Part shown: one piece after another, positions 15,971 through 24,253 of the stretch
Numbering within the stretch: the first letter of the stretch is position 1
How the letters are laid out: the number at the start of each line of letters is the position of its first letter
DNA from: Anaerolineaceae bacterium UBA5311
GTDB lineage: Bacteria; Chloroflexota; Anaerolineae; Anaerolineales; Anaerolineaceae
Direction: 5' to 3'
Length of the DNA stretch: 36,607 bases
Assembly: GCA_002411175.1 (NCBI GenBank)
Contig: DHRN01000049.1
Coordinates: forward strand, 46,538-83,144
The notes under the pieces: generated by a model
Database searches by the model: none
Seen by the model: the letters and a program-made list of their open reading frames with translations, nothing else
What the model was told of the DNA's origin: nothing
Position numbers and translations under genes: made by a program

Positions 15971-16717
15971 TTACATATCAATAAACCGGCTGTCGTCGAG
16001 GGCATCTTTTTCTGGTTTGCTATCGACCTCAAGAATGGGTTCTTTCGAAACGTCAACAATGCGGGATTGACGTTCGGCTTGCTCAATTTCCTCCGGGGCT
16101 GCCCGCCTGGTAACCTGCCATTTACCGCAATGGGGGCACCTTTCGAACTTGCCAACCACAATATTCAACCCTAAAAAGGAACGGGGAAAAATCTGACCAC
16201 AGCTGTTGCAGATTGCCAAACCATTCATACCCCCACCTGAAACCTGTCCACCTTTTTGACGGGAAGTGATAAACTGGCTTATTCCCACAGCTGCCAGGGT
16301 TACTGCCGCGATGATAACGATCAGCCTGGTGGTTTTCTCCCCCGATTCTGCCGCGCTCAGGAAGTTGTAGGTAATTGGTCCCGCAGAAACAACCGTTCCT
16401 CCAGCAAACCTGATTTCGGCTCTCATCTGGCGGATCCCTGGCTCGTAATTGTCAGTGTTAAATGAAAATCTAAAGGGCTCTTCCGCCAGCTCCACCATGA
16501 CGTCATCATCAATGTAATAAACCACCCGCTCAACAGAATCAAGCTCACCATCCACATACAGAGTCATGTTGCCCTGGATGTCTGCACCGGAGCCATAGCC
16601 CCAGTCACGCCTGAGCCTCAAGGTAAAATCAGACCCATCCTGCGCCTGTGCCTCTGAAAAAGCAAAAACGAAGGCAACTACCAATAATAATCCCATCCAA
16701 AATCGATTTTTTTTCAT
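15971..16717 (-). CDS. Signal-anchored membrane protein with an extracytoplasmic domain and zinc ribbon
   Basis: I do not recognise this as a named family. The 248-residue protein starts with a signal peptide (KKNRF, a hydrophobic stretch, then AQA-QD), followed by an exported beta-rich domain of about 105 residues that looks Ig-like (VDGELDSVERVVYYIDDD, FRFSFNTDNYEPGIRQMRAEI). One membrane helix follows near residue 135-155, then a C-terminal region with a four-Cys zinc ribbon (CNSCGQIF...CPHCGKW) that would face the cytoplasm. ATG 16717 is preferred over 16732: GGAAG lies eight bases upstream, just past the permease stop. It is third in an operon with an ABC-2 permease and ATPase, so it may be an accessory subunit. 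Confidence 0.75.
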   Translation of the reverse strand: MKKNRFWMGLLLVVAFVFAFSEAQAQDGSDFTLRLRRDWGYGSGADIQGNMTLYVDGELDSVERVVYYIDDDVMVELAEEPFRFSFNTDNYEPGIRQMRAEIRFAGGTVVSAGPITYNFLSAAESGEKTTRLIVIIAAVTLAAVGISQFITSRQKGGQVSGGGMNGLAICNSCGQIFPRSFLGLNIVVGKFERCPHCGKWQVTRRAAPEEIEQAERQSRIVDVSKEPILEVDSKPEKDALDDSRFIDM

Positions 16718-16722
16718 CTCGT

Positions 16723-17517
16723 TTACTTCCATTTTGTGAGAATATTCTCGCGGTCAAATATTACTGTGCCCAGGCGCAGCATCCCGAATGCCAATAACGC
16801 GCATATCACGATAGCGATGAGCATGAAATTGATATTGATTACCAGCTTGCCTGCAAGAACTGCAAACATGACCAGCATAAGTGGAATAATCACCATTCCA
16901 GAGAGCTGCTCAGCCACGCGGGGGTCACTGACCCGGGAAGAAATATAAATCGCGACGATAGTGGCAATGACCGAGAGGATCGGACCCAACACCAGGATCC
17001 CCAGCAGCCATATTGGGCTAAGAATATAGTTGATCACAGCGGTAGAAAGCCCAAGCAGCAAACTGCCAATCACAAAAATTCCAAAGGCGGCATAACTGAT
17101 CAGCACCCCCGGTATCACGGCAGCAAGCCCTTTGCCAGCCAGCAATTCGACCGTCGTTATCGGAGTTGCCAACAGAGGTTCAAGGCTGCGGGTGGTTTTT
17201 TCCCCAACGATGCTGTAAGCTGCGATTGTGGTCGGAATCATCAGCGGCATCAGCATGAACAGGAGCATAAACTGATTTAACAGATAGATCTGTGTACATT
17301 CACCAGCAGTAAGCCCGGCACACACCTCGGTAAAACCAGCAGGCAACCCAGCACTCTCTGCCGGAAGATCGACAGGCAGTGAACTGGTGGTCATGTAGAG
17401 CATAACCAACGGCATGGCAACAAAAAGCATCGGCAGCAAGGTCATCGTCGAAATTACCCAGCGGTTTTTAAATACTTCGGACCATTCTTTGTCAATAATT
17501 GTGCGAACGTGTTTCAT
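16723..17517 (-). CDS. ABC-2-type transporter permease
   Basis: This 264-residue protein has about six membrane helices with a long extracytoplasmic loop after the first (residues about 40-75, with two Cys in VCAGLTAGEC), the pattern of ABC-2/NatB-like permeases. The segment YSIVGEKTTRSLEPLLATPITTVELLAGKGLAAV is the typical conserved ABC-2 coupling region. Its ATG overlaps the ATPase stop by four bases (ATGA), with AGGGGGCAGG as ribosome site. The exported substrate is unknown. Confidence 0.9.
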   Translation of the reverse strand: MKHVRTIIDKEWSEVFKNRWVISTMTLLPMLFVAMPLVMLYMTTSSLPVDLPAESAGLPAGFTEVCAGLTAGECTQIYLLNQFMLLFMLMPLMIPTTIAAYSIVGEKTTRSLEPLLATPITTVELLAGKGLAAVIPGVLISYAAFGIFVIGSLLLGLSTAVINYILSPIWLLGILVLGPILSVIATIVAIYISSRVSDPRVAEQLSGMVIIPLMLVMFAVLAGKLVININFMLIAIVICALLAFGMLRLGTVIFDRENILTKWK

Positions 17518-18458
17518 GCCTGCCCCCTGTCACCGGACCCGACCATTTCAAGGTAGATTTGCTCGAGGCTGTGCCTGATTACGCCAACAAACTGGACCTG
17601 CGCGCCGGCTGTGACCAGCGCCCTTATAATCACCGGGTTACTTTCCTCGGGATTTTTCAAGGAAACCACCAGCTTGTTATCCACCACCTCTACGTTTCCT
17701 GCCCCGGCGATGCCTGCTACCAGGTCGACCCAGGCGGGTTCCATCGTCTGGAGGTGAAAAACCACCCGGCGACCAAACATCTGGTCACGCAGGTTGGAAG
17801 GGCTGTCCAGGGTAAGCAGTTTTTGCTGGAAGATACCCACACGGTCACACAACCGTTCCGCTTCGTCAAGATTATGGGTGGTCATGAAGATTGTTCGACC
17901 TTCGGATTTCAGTTCTTCAATAAAATCGCGCACTGTTTTAGAGGCTTCCGGGTCAAGCCCGCTGGTTGGTTCATCGAGGAAGAGGATCTGTGGTTCGTGG
18001 ATCAGGGCACGCGCAAGTGCCAGTTTCTGACGCATCCCTTTTGAGTAGCTGCCAACTGAATCCAGCCGACGTTCCCATAAACCCATCATGCTCAGGTACT
18101 TATTGACCGCTTTTTGGACATCGGGCACATCGTAAAGATTCGCGAAGATGGTCAGGTTTTTCTCGGCAGTCAGGCGTTCATACATGCCCGGAGCTTCGGT
18201 AAGGATGCCAACGTTACGGCGAATGTTAGTATCATCCCTCCCCAGTTCATAGCCGGCAACCTGCGCGGTGCCTTCAGTTGGGCGGATGAGACCGGTGAGA
18301 ATCCGGACCGTGGTTGTTTTTCCAGCGCCGTTGGGTCCCAGAAATCCAAATACCTCCCCCTTCATGACTTCGAGGGTAAGGTCATCAACAGCACGTAATT
18401 CTTTTTCCTGTTTTTTTCCAATCAGGAACACTTTGGATATGTTTTTTGTCTTGATCAT
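17514..18458 (-). CDS. ABC transporter ATP-binding protein
   Basis: This 314-residue ATPase energises the adjacent ABC-2 permease. Walker A is GFLGPNGAGKTTTVRIL, the signature is SYSKGMRQKLALARAL (SKGMRQ-type, as in drug and Na+ exporters), Walker B is ILFLDEPTSGLDP, and the switch His is in MTTHNLDEAERLCD. A C-terminal domain of about 90 residues follows. ATG 18458 was chosen over 18506 because GAAGGA lies just upstream and the family begins at MIKTKNISKVF. It is first in an overlapping three-gene operon. Confidence 0.94.
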   Translation of the reverse strand: MIKTKNISKVFLIGKKQEKELRAVDDLTLEVMKGEVFGFLGPNGAGKTTTVRILTGLIRPTEGTAQVAGYELGRDDTNIRRNVGILTEAPGMYERLTAEKNLTIFANLYDVPDVQKAVNKYLSMMGLWERRLDSVGSYSKGMRQKLALARALIHEPQILFLDEPTSGLDPEASKTVRDFIEELKSEGRTIFMTTHNLDEAERLCDRVGIFQQKLLTLDSPSNLRDQMFGRRVVFHLQTMEPAWVDLVAGIAGAGNVEVVDNKLVVSLKNPEESNPVIIRALVTAGAQVQFVGVIRHSLEQIYLEMVGSGDRGQA

Positions 18459-18549
18459 ATAAATCCTTCCAAACAAGCATTGATTATACCGCCTGCAAAC
18501 TGACAATTCACAGCTAATCGAAACTTGAAACCTGCGTAAAGTGGACTGG

Positions 18550-19329
18550 CTAATTAATTTTTTCGATTACCCAAAAATGCGACAAACCTAAACGCTGGAG
18601 AGGGGTCTTTTCGAGGAATTGAAGCACGCTTCGGAGTAGTTTGCCAAGGGTGGGATGTCGTTCGATGATATTATCGTAAGCCCCAAAAATGGTGCGTTGT
18701 TCAATAAATTTCACCGAAATTCCATCAAACAAGCGCGAAAGGTCTTTGCGAGTATAAACCCGCACATGTGGGGCGAGTTTGTCGCGCAGGGGTCGGGGAA
18801 GCCAATTGATCAGGGGAGTGTTCCCAAAATGATACTTACCCTTCCAGTAATGACCGTGGGTTTCAAACGGGTAGCCCCGATTAGGACAAAAAAGGGCGAT
18901 GCGTCCGCCAGGTTTGAGCACGCGCACCATTTCACTGATGGCTTTATGATCATCCTGAACATGTTCGAGCACTTCGTGGCTTAAAACGAGGTCAAAACTG
19001 GATTCAGGCAGGGGAATTTGCTCCCCGGCAGCGCAGAAAACGTTGGGCGTATAGACCCGGCTATCCTGAACACGGGGGGGGTCAATATCAAATCCAACCG
19101 CAAAGCCGGATATCGGTACCAGTCGGGAAAGATACATGCCAACACCGCTGCCATCCACAAGCACAGAGCCTTGCAAACGATCGCCGGCTGCCTGTTTGAG
19201 GAATTTTAAGCGGCGTTCCTGACCGGCGCGCCAAACATGGGAAGGCTCACCGCGCTGCGCGGCTTTATCCAGATCTTCGGGAATTAGGTTTGGCATGGCA
19301 GTATTGTACCCATATTTTCGGTTTTCCAT
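18550..19329 (-). CDS. Class I SAM-dependent methyltransferase (Methyltransf_11 type)
   Basis: This 259-residue predicted methyltransferase contains VLVDGSGVGMYLSRL (motif I, with Gly-x-Gly), VGFDIDPPRV (motif II acid), SFDLVLSHEVLEHVQDDHKAISEMVRVLKPGGRIALFCPN (motifs post-I to III), all typical of the Methyltransf_11/UbiE-like group. The substrate is unknown; the lengthy tail with LPRPLRDKLAPHVRVYTRKDLSRLF resembles glycan- or lipid-associated methyltransferases. The start is uncertain between ATG 19329 and ATG 19296, neither with a strong ribosome site. A TACAAT six bases before 19296 could make a leaderless transcript. Confidence 0.88.
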   Translation of the reverse strand: MENRKYGYNTAMPNLIPEDLDKAAQRGEPSHVWRAGQERRLKFLKQAAGDRLQGSVLVDGSGVGMYLSRLVPISGFAVGFDIDPPRVQDSRVYTPNVFCAAGEQIPLPESSFDLVLSHEVLEHVQDDHKAISEMVRVLKPGGRIALFCPNRGYPFETHGHYWKGKYHFGNTPLINWLPRPLRDKLAPHVRVYTRKDLSRLFDGISVKFIEQRTIFGAYDNIIERHPTLGKLLRSVLQFLEKTPLQRLGLSHFWVIEKIN

Positions 19330-19416
19330 GGTTTTGATCGAAGCAGCTCAGCCCGATGCAGCTGTCAATCTTTCGGGAATCAAGTGAATCCCGTGAAATG
19401 GAGCGTCGAATCGTAT

Positions 19417-20382
19417 CTACGATCCCCAATCAACACGGGGTTTGCTTTTTCCCCTTAGCCATTTTTCGGCTGCAATGGCAGCGATTGCGCCATCACCGGC
19501 TGCGATTACAGCTTGTTTGACATGGGTACAGATGACATCACCAATCGCATAAACCCCGGGAATGTTGGTTTGATTCTCCCGGTCAACCTGCAGGCAGCCT
19601 TCAGCAGAAACTACAAGCTGACCTTGTAAAAAGTCAGTGATCGGTTTACCACCCTGCAGATAAACAAAAGCGCCGTCGATTGGCAGGCTGTGTTCAGCTT
19701 GCGTGCTGCCTTTTTCCTGGTAACTGATCCCTTCCACCTTATTTTCTCCAAAGATTTCCTTAACCTGGCTTCCCAGATGCATGACCACATTGGGCAGGCT
19801 GCTTAAGGCAGCCAATTCAGCCTCGCTGACATTTATTTGGTTCGTCGGAGCGAAGAAATGGACGGCTTGCGCAAACCGAGCCAGGTAGGAGGCTTCTTCG
19901 ACTGCCTCATCACTTTTCCCAACGACCGCGACAACTTTATCTTTGAAGAAAGCTGCGTCACAAACCGCGCAATAAGAAACCCCACGACCGAGGAGTTCAG
20001 ATTCGCCTTTAATCAGGTTGCTGCGCCCCATGGAACCTGTCGCGATAATAATCGAACGGGCACTATAGACCTCATAATTCCCAAAGACCAGCCTGGTTTC
20101 GCCTGAAAGGTCTGTGCCGATAGCTCTGTCGTTGATGAACTCAGCACCAAAGTCTGCTGCCTGCTTGCGCATGGTTTGCAGCAATTCCATACCGCTGACC
20201 TCACCATCAAAGCCGGGAAAATTGGCAATCTTGCTGGTGGTTCCAAGCGCGCCTGTGGTCAGTCCTTTATCCACTATCGCCACCTTGAGTCCAGAGCGAG
20301 CGGCGTAGATGGCAGCCGTCGCGCCGGCAGGACCTCCGCCAATAATTAAAACGTCATAATTTTGTTTCAAAGCCTCTGTCAT
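19417..20382 (-). CDS. Thioredoxin reductase-like FAD/NAD(P) oxidoreductase
   Basis: This 321-residue flavoprotein has the thioredoxin reductase layout: FAD site GGGPAGATAAIYAARSGL at residues 14-31, redox pair CAVC in YCAVCDAAFF near 140, NAD(P)-binding VAVVGKSDEAVEEASYLA (with GKSD where GGGD is usual), and C-terminal GVYAIGDVICTHVKQAVIAAGDGAIAA. It should transfer electrons to thioredoxin or a thioredoxin-like partner. The partner is not adjacent, although a DsbA-like protein is encoded 6 kb away. AGAGGTAGGA precedes the ATG. The GKSD change suggests a cofactor preference other than classic NADPH use, but this is uncertain. Confidence 0.9.
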   Translation of the reverse strand: MTEALKQNYDVLIIGGGPAGATAAIYAARSGLKVAIVDKGLTTGALGTTSKIANFPGFDGEVSGMELLQTMRKQAADFGAEFINDRAIGTDLSGETRLVFGNYEVYSARSIIIATGSMGRSNLIKGESELLGRGVSYCAVCDAAFFKDKVVAVVGKSDEAVEEASYLARFAQAVHFFAPTNQINVSEAELAALSSLPNVVMHLGSQVKEIFGENKVEGISYQEKGSTQAEHSLPIDGAFVYLQGGKPITDFLQGQLVVSAEGCLQVDRENQTNIPGVYAIGDVICTHVKQAVIAAGDGAIAAIAAEKWLRGKSKPRVDWGS

Positions 20383-20409
20383 TCCTACCTCTTTTTCTTC
20401 CGTGGTGGT

Positions 20410-20438
20410 AGTATAACCAAACAGACAAACATGTTCAA
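20410..20438 (-). promoter_or_regulatory. Promoter for the thioredoxin reductase-like gene
   Basis: On the minus strand TTGAAC (20433-20438) and TATACT (20410-20415) are spaced by 17 bases, 28 bases before the start codon. The spacer contains AAACAGAC, a half-match to the dyad at 20511-20527 in front of the divergent HMG-CoA reductase gene. Confidence 0.55.
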
Positions 20439-20501
20439 ATTGAACCTTATAGATCAGAAAAGTTCCAGGAAAACTCGATTTTTGAGAGTTTTTTAGAGAA
20501 C

Positions 20502-20530
20502 TTGTTTGATATAAACAGTCTGTTTATCAT
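20502..20530 (+). promoter_or_regulatory. Promoter with an internal operator for the HMG-CoA operon
   Basis: TTGTTT (20502-20507) and TATCAT (20525-20530) are 17 bases apart. The spacer and -10 overlap a perfect dyad, ATAAACAGTCTGTTTAT (20511-20527), an odd-length palindrome centred on T20519. Such placement fits repression by a dimeric regulator. The -10 lies only 15 bases from ATG 20545, so the untranslated leader would be very short. No regulator gene is adjacent. Confidence 0.5.
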
Positions 20531-20544
20531 GAATTGGTGAAGAG

Positions 20545-21822
20545 ATGACCAAAAAGTTCTATCAAAAGAGCATATCCGAACGGCATGAAATCCTGGCACA
20601 ACAAGCCGGGCTCAACGCAAAGCAATTGGAGGCTTACAGCTCCGAAGGAGGGCTGCGGATAGAGACCGCCAACGCCATGATCGAAAACGTGGTTGGGCTT
20701 TATAGTCTGCCGGTTGGTATCGGTCGAAATTTTCTGGTAAATGGGCGCGATGTTTTGATCCCGATGGTAACAGAAGAGCCCTCCGTGGTTGCCAGCGTGT
20801 CATACATGGCAAAGCTGGCTCGACCCAGTGGTGGCTTTACAGCCGGGATGACTTCGCAAGAGATGATCGGGCAGCTTCAAGTGCTCGATTTGCCCGACCC
20901 ATTGTCTGCCGGTGAACAGATTTTGAAGCATAAAGCTGAGCTGCTCGAGGCTGCAGGCGATTTTCACCCAAGTTTGGCTAAGTATGGCGGTGGACCGCGT
21001 GATATCCAGGTCCGTTTGCTTGAAAGCGGGCAACTTGGCACTTTTTTGGTGGTGCACCTGATCGTTGATGTCCGCGATGCCATGGGAGCCAACCTGGTCA
21101 ACTCAATGCTCGAGTTCCTGGCTCCACGCATCGAAAAAATAACAGGGGGGAGAGTTCATTTACGCATCCTCTCCAACCTGGCTGACCGGCGCCTGGCATG
21201 GGCAAAGGTGCGAATTGCAGCGGCAAACCTTGCCTTTGGCGAATACAGCGGAGAACAGGTGCGCGACGGCATTCTTGAAGCCTGGGCTTTTGCTGAAGCC
21301 GACCCTTACCGGGCTGCCACGAACAACAAGGGCGTTATGAATGGCATTGACGCTGTCGTCGTCGCCTGTGGAAACGATTGGCGGGCGGTCGAAGCGGGCG
21401 CGCATGCATACGCAGCCCGTAATGGTTTCTACCGCAGCCTGACACAATGGTACAAAGACGAAAATGGAGACCTGTCAGGCTTTATTGAGCTGCCAATGGC
21501 ACTGGGAATCGTGGGTGGGGCGACCAGGGTTCATCCCACAGCGCAGACCAACCTGGCATTGATGGGCGTAAATTCAATTGAAGAATTGGGGGGCATCGTC
21601 GCAGCGGTGGGGTTGGCTCAGAACCTGGGAGCCTTGCGCGCCCTGGCGACAGAAGGCATCCAGCGCGGGCACATGAGTTTGCATGCCCGACAGATTGCCC
21701 TGGCAGCGGGGGCTGATCCAGAGGAAGCCGACCGGGTTGCTGCCCGGATGATTACGGAAAATAACATTAAAATGAGCCGCGCGCTGGAGATTTTGGAGCA
21801 GCGGGATGGAAAAGAAGTATGA
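20545..21822 (+). CDS. Hydroxymethylglutaryl-CoA reductase, class II
   Basis: This 425-residue enzyme belongs to the class II (bacterial) HMG-CoA reductases, which interconvert HMG-CoA and mevalonate. The catalytic set is intact: Glu in ENVVGLYSLP, Lys in ATNNKGVMNGIDAV, Asp in that same segment, and His in MSLHARQIALAAG. PMVTEEPSVVAS and DAMGANLVNSMLE are class II signatures. Names of the degradative type are often attached to this class, but pairing with HMG-CoA synthase points to mevalonate and isoprenoid synthesis. The next gene starts within the stop codon (ATGA), and the start carries GGTGAAGAG upstream. Confidence 0.95.
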   Translation: MTKKFYQKSISERHEILAQQAGLNAKQLEAYSSEGGLRIETANAMIENVVGLYSLPVGIGRNFLVNGRDVLIPMVTEEPSVVASVSYMAKLARPSGGFTAGMTSQEMIGQLQVLDLPDPLSAGEQILKHKAELLEAAGDFHPSLAKYGGGPRDIQVRLLESGQLGTFLVVHLIVDVRDAMGANLVNSMLEFLAPRIEKITGGRVHLRILSNLADRRLAWAKVRIAAANLAFGEYSGEQVRDGILEAWAFAEADPYRAATNNKGVMNGIDAVVVACGNDWRAVEAGAHAYAARNGFYRSLTQWYKDENGDLSGFIELPMALGIVGGATRVHPTAQTNLALMGVNSIEELGGIVAAVGLAQNLGALRALATEGIQRGHMSLHARQIALAAGADPEEADRVAARMITENNIKMSRALEILEQRDGKEV

Positions 21823-22907
21823 AACAAGATCAGCAAGTTCCACAACCTGAAAAAGGGAAGTTATTACAACCAAAGATCAAAGTTGGCATCGTCGGTTATG
21901 GAGCTTACGTGCCGCGTTATCGTTTGCCCGCCAAAGAAATCGGCAGAATTTGGGGCAACCAGGGTGGTTACCCGGTTAAAGAAAAAGCAGTGGCAGGTTT
22001 GGACGAAGATGTGATCACCATGTCGATCGAGGCTGCCCGCAACGCGCTCAAGCGAGCGGACATTTCCGCTGATGAGCTGAGAGCGGTGTGGGTTGGTTCG
22101 GAATCGCACCCCTACGCGGTTAAACCCAGCGGAACGGTTGTTGCCGAAGCGATTGGTGCTCCGAACGACATCCAGGCAGGCGACTGGGAGTTTGCCTGCA
22201 AAGCCGGCACCGAAGCGATGGTTGCTGCGATGGGGATGGTCGGTTCAGGCATGGGCGATTATGCCCTGGTGGCTGGGATGGATACAGCACAGGGCAAGCC
22301 CGGCGACGCCCTGGAATACACTGCCGCAAGCGGTGGCGCCGCCTTTATCATCGGTCCGCTAAACTCCGCGCTGGCAAGCATAGAGGCGAGCTACAGCTAC
22401 GTATCAGACACACCTGACTTCTGGCGGCGTGAATACCAGGTTTACCCCGAGCATGGTCAGCGTTTTACCGGTGAGCCGGCTTATTTTGAACACGTGGAAA
22501 GTGCTTCCCGGACGATTTTTGCTGAAACTGGTTTGAAAGCGCAAGATTTTGCCTATGCGGTTTTTCATCAACCGAATACGAAGTTCCCCCAGAGGATTGG
22601 TAAAACACTGGGGTTCACACCTGAGCAAATCGCCCCCGGGCTGCTGGCGCCGGTAATTGGGAATACGTATTCTGGGGCTGCCATGATTGGGCTAACCGCG
22701 ATCCTGGATATTGCTGAAGAAGGTGATCTGATTCTGATGACCTCCTATGGGTCTGGGGCAGGCTCGGATTCGTTTATTATCAAGGCGCGAAAACCACTGG
22801 CACAGCGCAGGGCAAAGGCGCTTTCCACCCAGGATTATATAGCCAGACGTACCCAAATTGATTATGCCACTTACCTGCGTTACCGCGGTGAGATCCGGAT
22901 GCGCTGA
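21819..22907 (+). CDS. Hydroxymethylglutaryl-CoA synthase, archaeal type
   Basis: This 362-residue thiolase-fold enzyme condenses acetyl-CoA with acetoacetyl-CoA to HMG-CoA. It is of the archaeal type: KVGIVGYGAYVPRYRL at the N-terminus, ending in a YLRYRGEI-like C-terminus. Catalytic residues appear intact: Glu/Asp in GLDEDVITMSIEAARNAL, nucleophile Cys127 in WEFACKAGTEA, and His in YAVFHQPNTKFP. The first 19 residues are a hydrophilic extension. It overlaps HMG-CoA reductase by four bases and the thiolase homologue by one, indicating coupled translation. Confidence 0.94.
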   Translation: MKQDQQVPQPEKGKLLQPKIKVGIVGYGAYVPRYRLPAKEIGRIWGNQGGYPVKEKAVAGLDEDVITMSIEAARNALKRADISADELRAVWVGSESHPYAVKPSGTVVAEAIGAPNDIQAGDWEFACKAGTEAMVAAMGMVGSGMGDYALVAGMDTAQGKPGDALEYTAASGGAAFIIGPLNSALASIEASYSYVSDTPDFWRREYQVYPEHGQRFTGEPAYFEHVESASRTIFAETGLKAQDFAYAVFHQPNTKFPQRIGKTLGFTPEQIAPGLLAPVIGNTYSGAAMIGLTAILDIAEEGDLILMTSYGSGAGSDSFIIKARKPLAQRRAKALSTQDYIARRTQIDYATYLRYRGEIRMR

Positions 22908-24076
22908 TGAGAAGAACAAACAATGTGTATATCATCGGTGTAGGGCAGACCGAACTCGGAGAGTTGTGGCAGGTTTCCCTGCGCCAGCTGGCATCCAGAG
23001 CGCTGAAGGCTGCCCAGGAAGACGCAGGAGGCGTTGAACCGCAGGCAATCTTCGTTGGTAATATGCTGGCAGCCAATGCCTCCAGGCAAGCCAACCTGGC
23101 TGCTCTGGTCGCGGAATATGCCGGTTTGGCTGGGAAAGCGGAAGGTTTTACCATCGAAGCTGCTGAGGCATCCGGTGGGGCTGCGATCTACGTGGCAAAC
23201 AACGCCATCCGCTCCGGTATGGTCGATGTAGCCGCGGTGGTTGGCGTTGAGAAGGTCACCGATGTGGTCGGCGCTGGGATCGAGAGCAGGCTGCTTTCTA
23301 CCGGCATTGATTCCGATTATGAAGCCTCAGAAGGTTTGACCCTGACTGGTCAGACCTCATTGCTGCTGCAGCGTTACCTGTTTGAAAACCATTTGCCGAG
23401 AGAAGCGCTGGCTGATTTTCCGGTGATTGCCCATGCGAATGCGGTTAACAACCCCCGGGCGATGTTCAGACGGTCAATTGACATCAACGCCTATCGAAAT
23501 GCGCCCATTGATACCGGCGGGTTTAATATGTACGATGTCGCTCCAAACGCGGATGGAGCGGCTGCGTTGATCCTGGTGCGGGGTGATCGGGTGCCAAAGA
23601 GCCTGGCGCATAAGCCGGTCAGATTGGCAAGTTCGTCCTATATTACCGACCGGCTTGCGCTGCATGACCGACAGGATATGCTCTTTTTTGAAGCAGCCGC
23701 CGTTTCCGTACAGCAGGCACTGCTCAAGGCAGGAATCAACCTCCCGGATGTTGATTTCTTTGAATATTCAGATAACACCACGCTCCATGCCGTGCTTTCG
23801 CTCGAGGCGGCTGGGTTTGCCCCCCGGGGGGAGGGCTGGAAACTTGCCACAAGCGGTGCCTTGACGCTGCAGGGCGAGCTGCCAGTGGCGACTATGGGCG
23901 GGCACAAGGCACGGGGATTCCCCCTGGGAGCTTCGGGTGTTTTCCAGGTGGTTGAAGCCTGTCAGCAACTTCGGGGTGAGGCTGGTCTCAACCAAATAGA
24001 GCACGCGCGCATCGGGATGACCCAATCCCTGGCAGCAACGGCATCGGCTGCGGCAACTCAAATTCTTACCCTGTAA
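22907..24076 (+). CDS. SCP2-type thiolase homologue lacking the catalytic residues
   Basis: This 389-residue protein aligns by eye with archaeal acetoacetyl-CoA thiolases (IIGVGQTELGELWQVSLRQLA, VGNMLAANASRQANLAALVAEYAGL, VVGVEKVTDV, APNADGAAALILV). The key positions differ. The EAACASGG nucleophile motif reads EAAEASGG (Glu87). The usual HDxF reads SDNT (Ser288 for His), and GLKAxGHPxGATG reads GHKARGFPLGASG (Phe338 for His). It is therefore probably not an active thiolase and may be a structural partner of the synthase encoded upstream. The usual DUF35 partner gene is absent downstream. The ATG overlaps the synthase stop (TGATGA). Confidence 0.88.
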   Translation: MRRTNNVYIIGVGQTELGELWQVSLRQLASRALKAAQEDAGGVEPQAIFVGNMLAANASRQANLAALVAEYAGLAGKAEGFTIEAAEASGGAAIYVANNAIRSGMVDVAAVVGVEKVTDVVGAGIESRLLSTGIDSDYEASEGLTLTGQTSLLLQRYLFENHLPREALADFPVIAHANAVNNPRAMFRRSIDINAYRNAPIDTGGFNMYDVAPNADGAAALILVRGDRVPKSLAHKPVRLASSSYITDRLALHDRQDMLFFEAAAVSVQQALLKAGINLPDVDFFEYSDNTTLHAVLSLEAAGFAPRGEGWKLATSGALTLQGELPVATMGGHKARGFPLGASGVFQVVEACQQLRGEAGLNQIEHARIGMTQSLAATASAAATQILTL

Positions 24077-24205
24077 GGTTGTGTTGGATCGATGCCCTGC
24101 GAGCGGTATTCCCCGCCTCGTCCCAGCATCATCAGACGCTCCCGCTGGTTGGGTGGGGGATCAAAGTAAATTTTCTATCAGAAAGTGTTCATAGGGAGGA
24201 AAAAC

Positions 24206-24253
24206 ATGTCACAATACGTTAAAATGGATGCAAAGCAGAAAAGAAACTTATGA
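24206..24253 (+). CDS. Possible 15-codon leader peptide
   Basis: AGGGAGG lies six bases upstream of ATG 24206. The frame encodes MSQYVKMDAKQKRNL and stops at TGA 24251-24253, overlapping the ATG of the ATPase gene (24250) in an ATGA arrangement. The ATPase start itself has only a weak ribosome site. The layout suggests translational coupling through a leader ORF. Nothing is known about the peptide, which is Lys/Arg-rich and has no attenuator-type codon run. Confidence 0.45.
   Translation: MSQYVKMDAKQKRNL

Noticed and set aside
24077..24205. Riboswitch or other structured RNA upstream of the R3H ATPase gene
   Set aside because: No recognised motif, only a GC-rich stretch; the leader ORF explains the conserved-looking part better.
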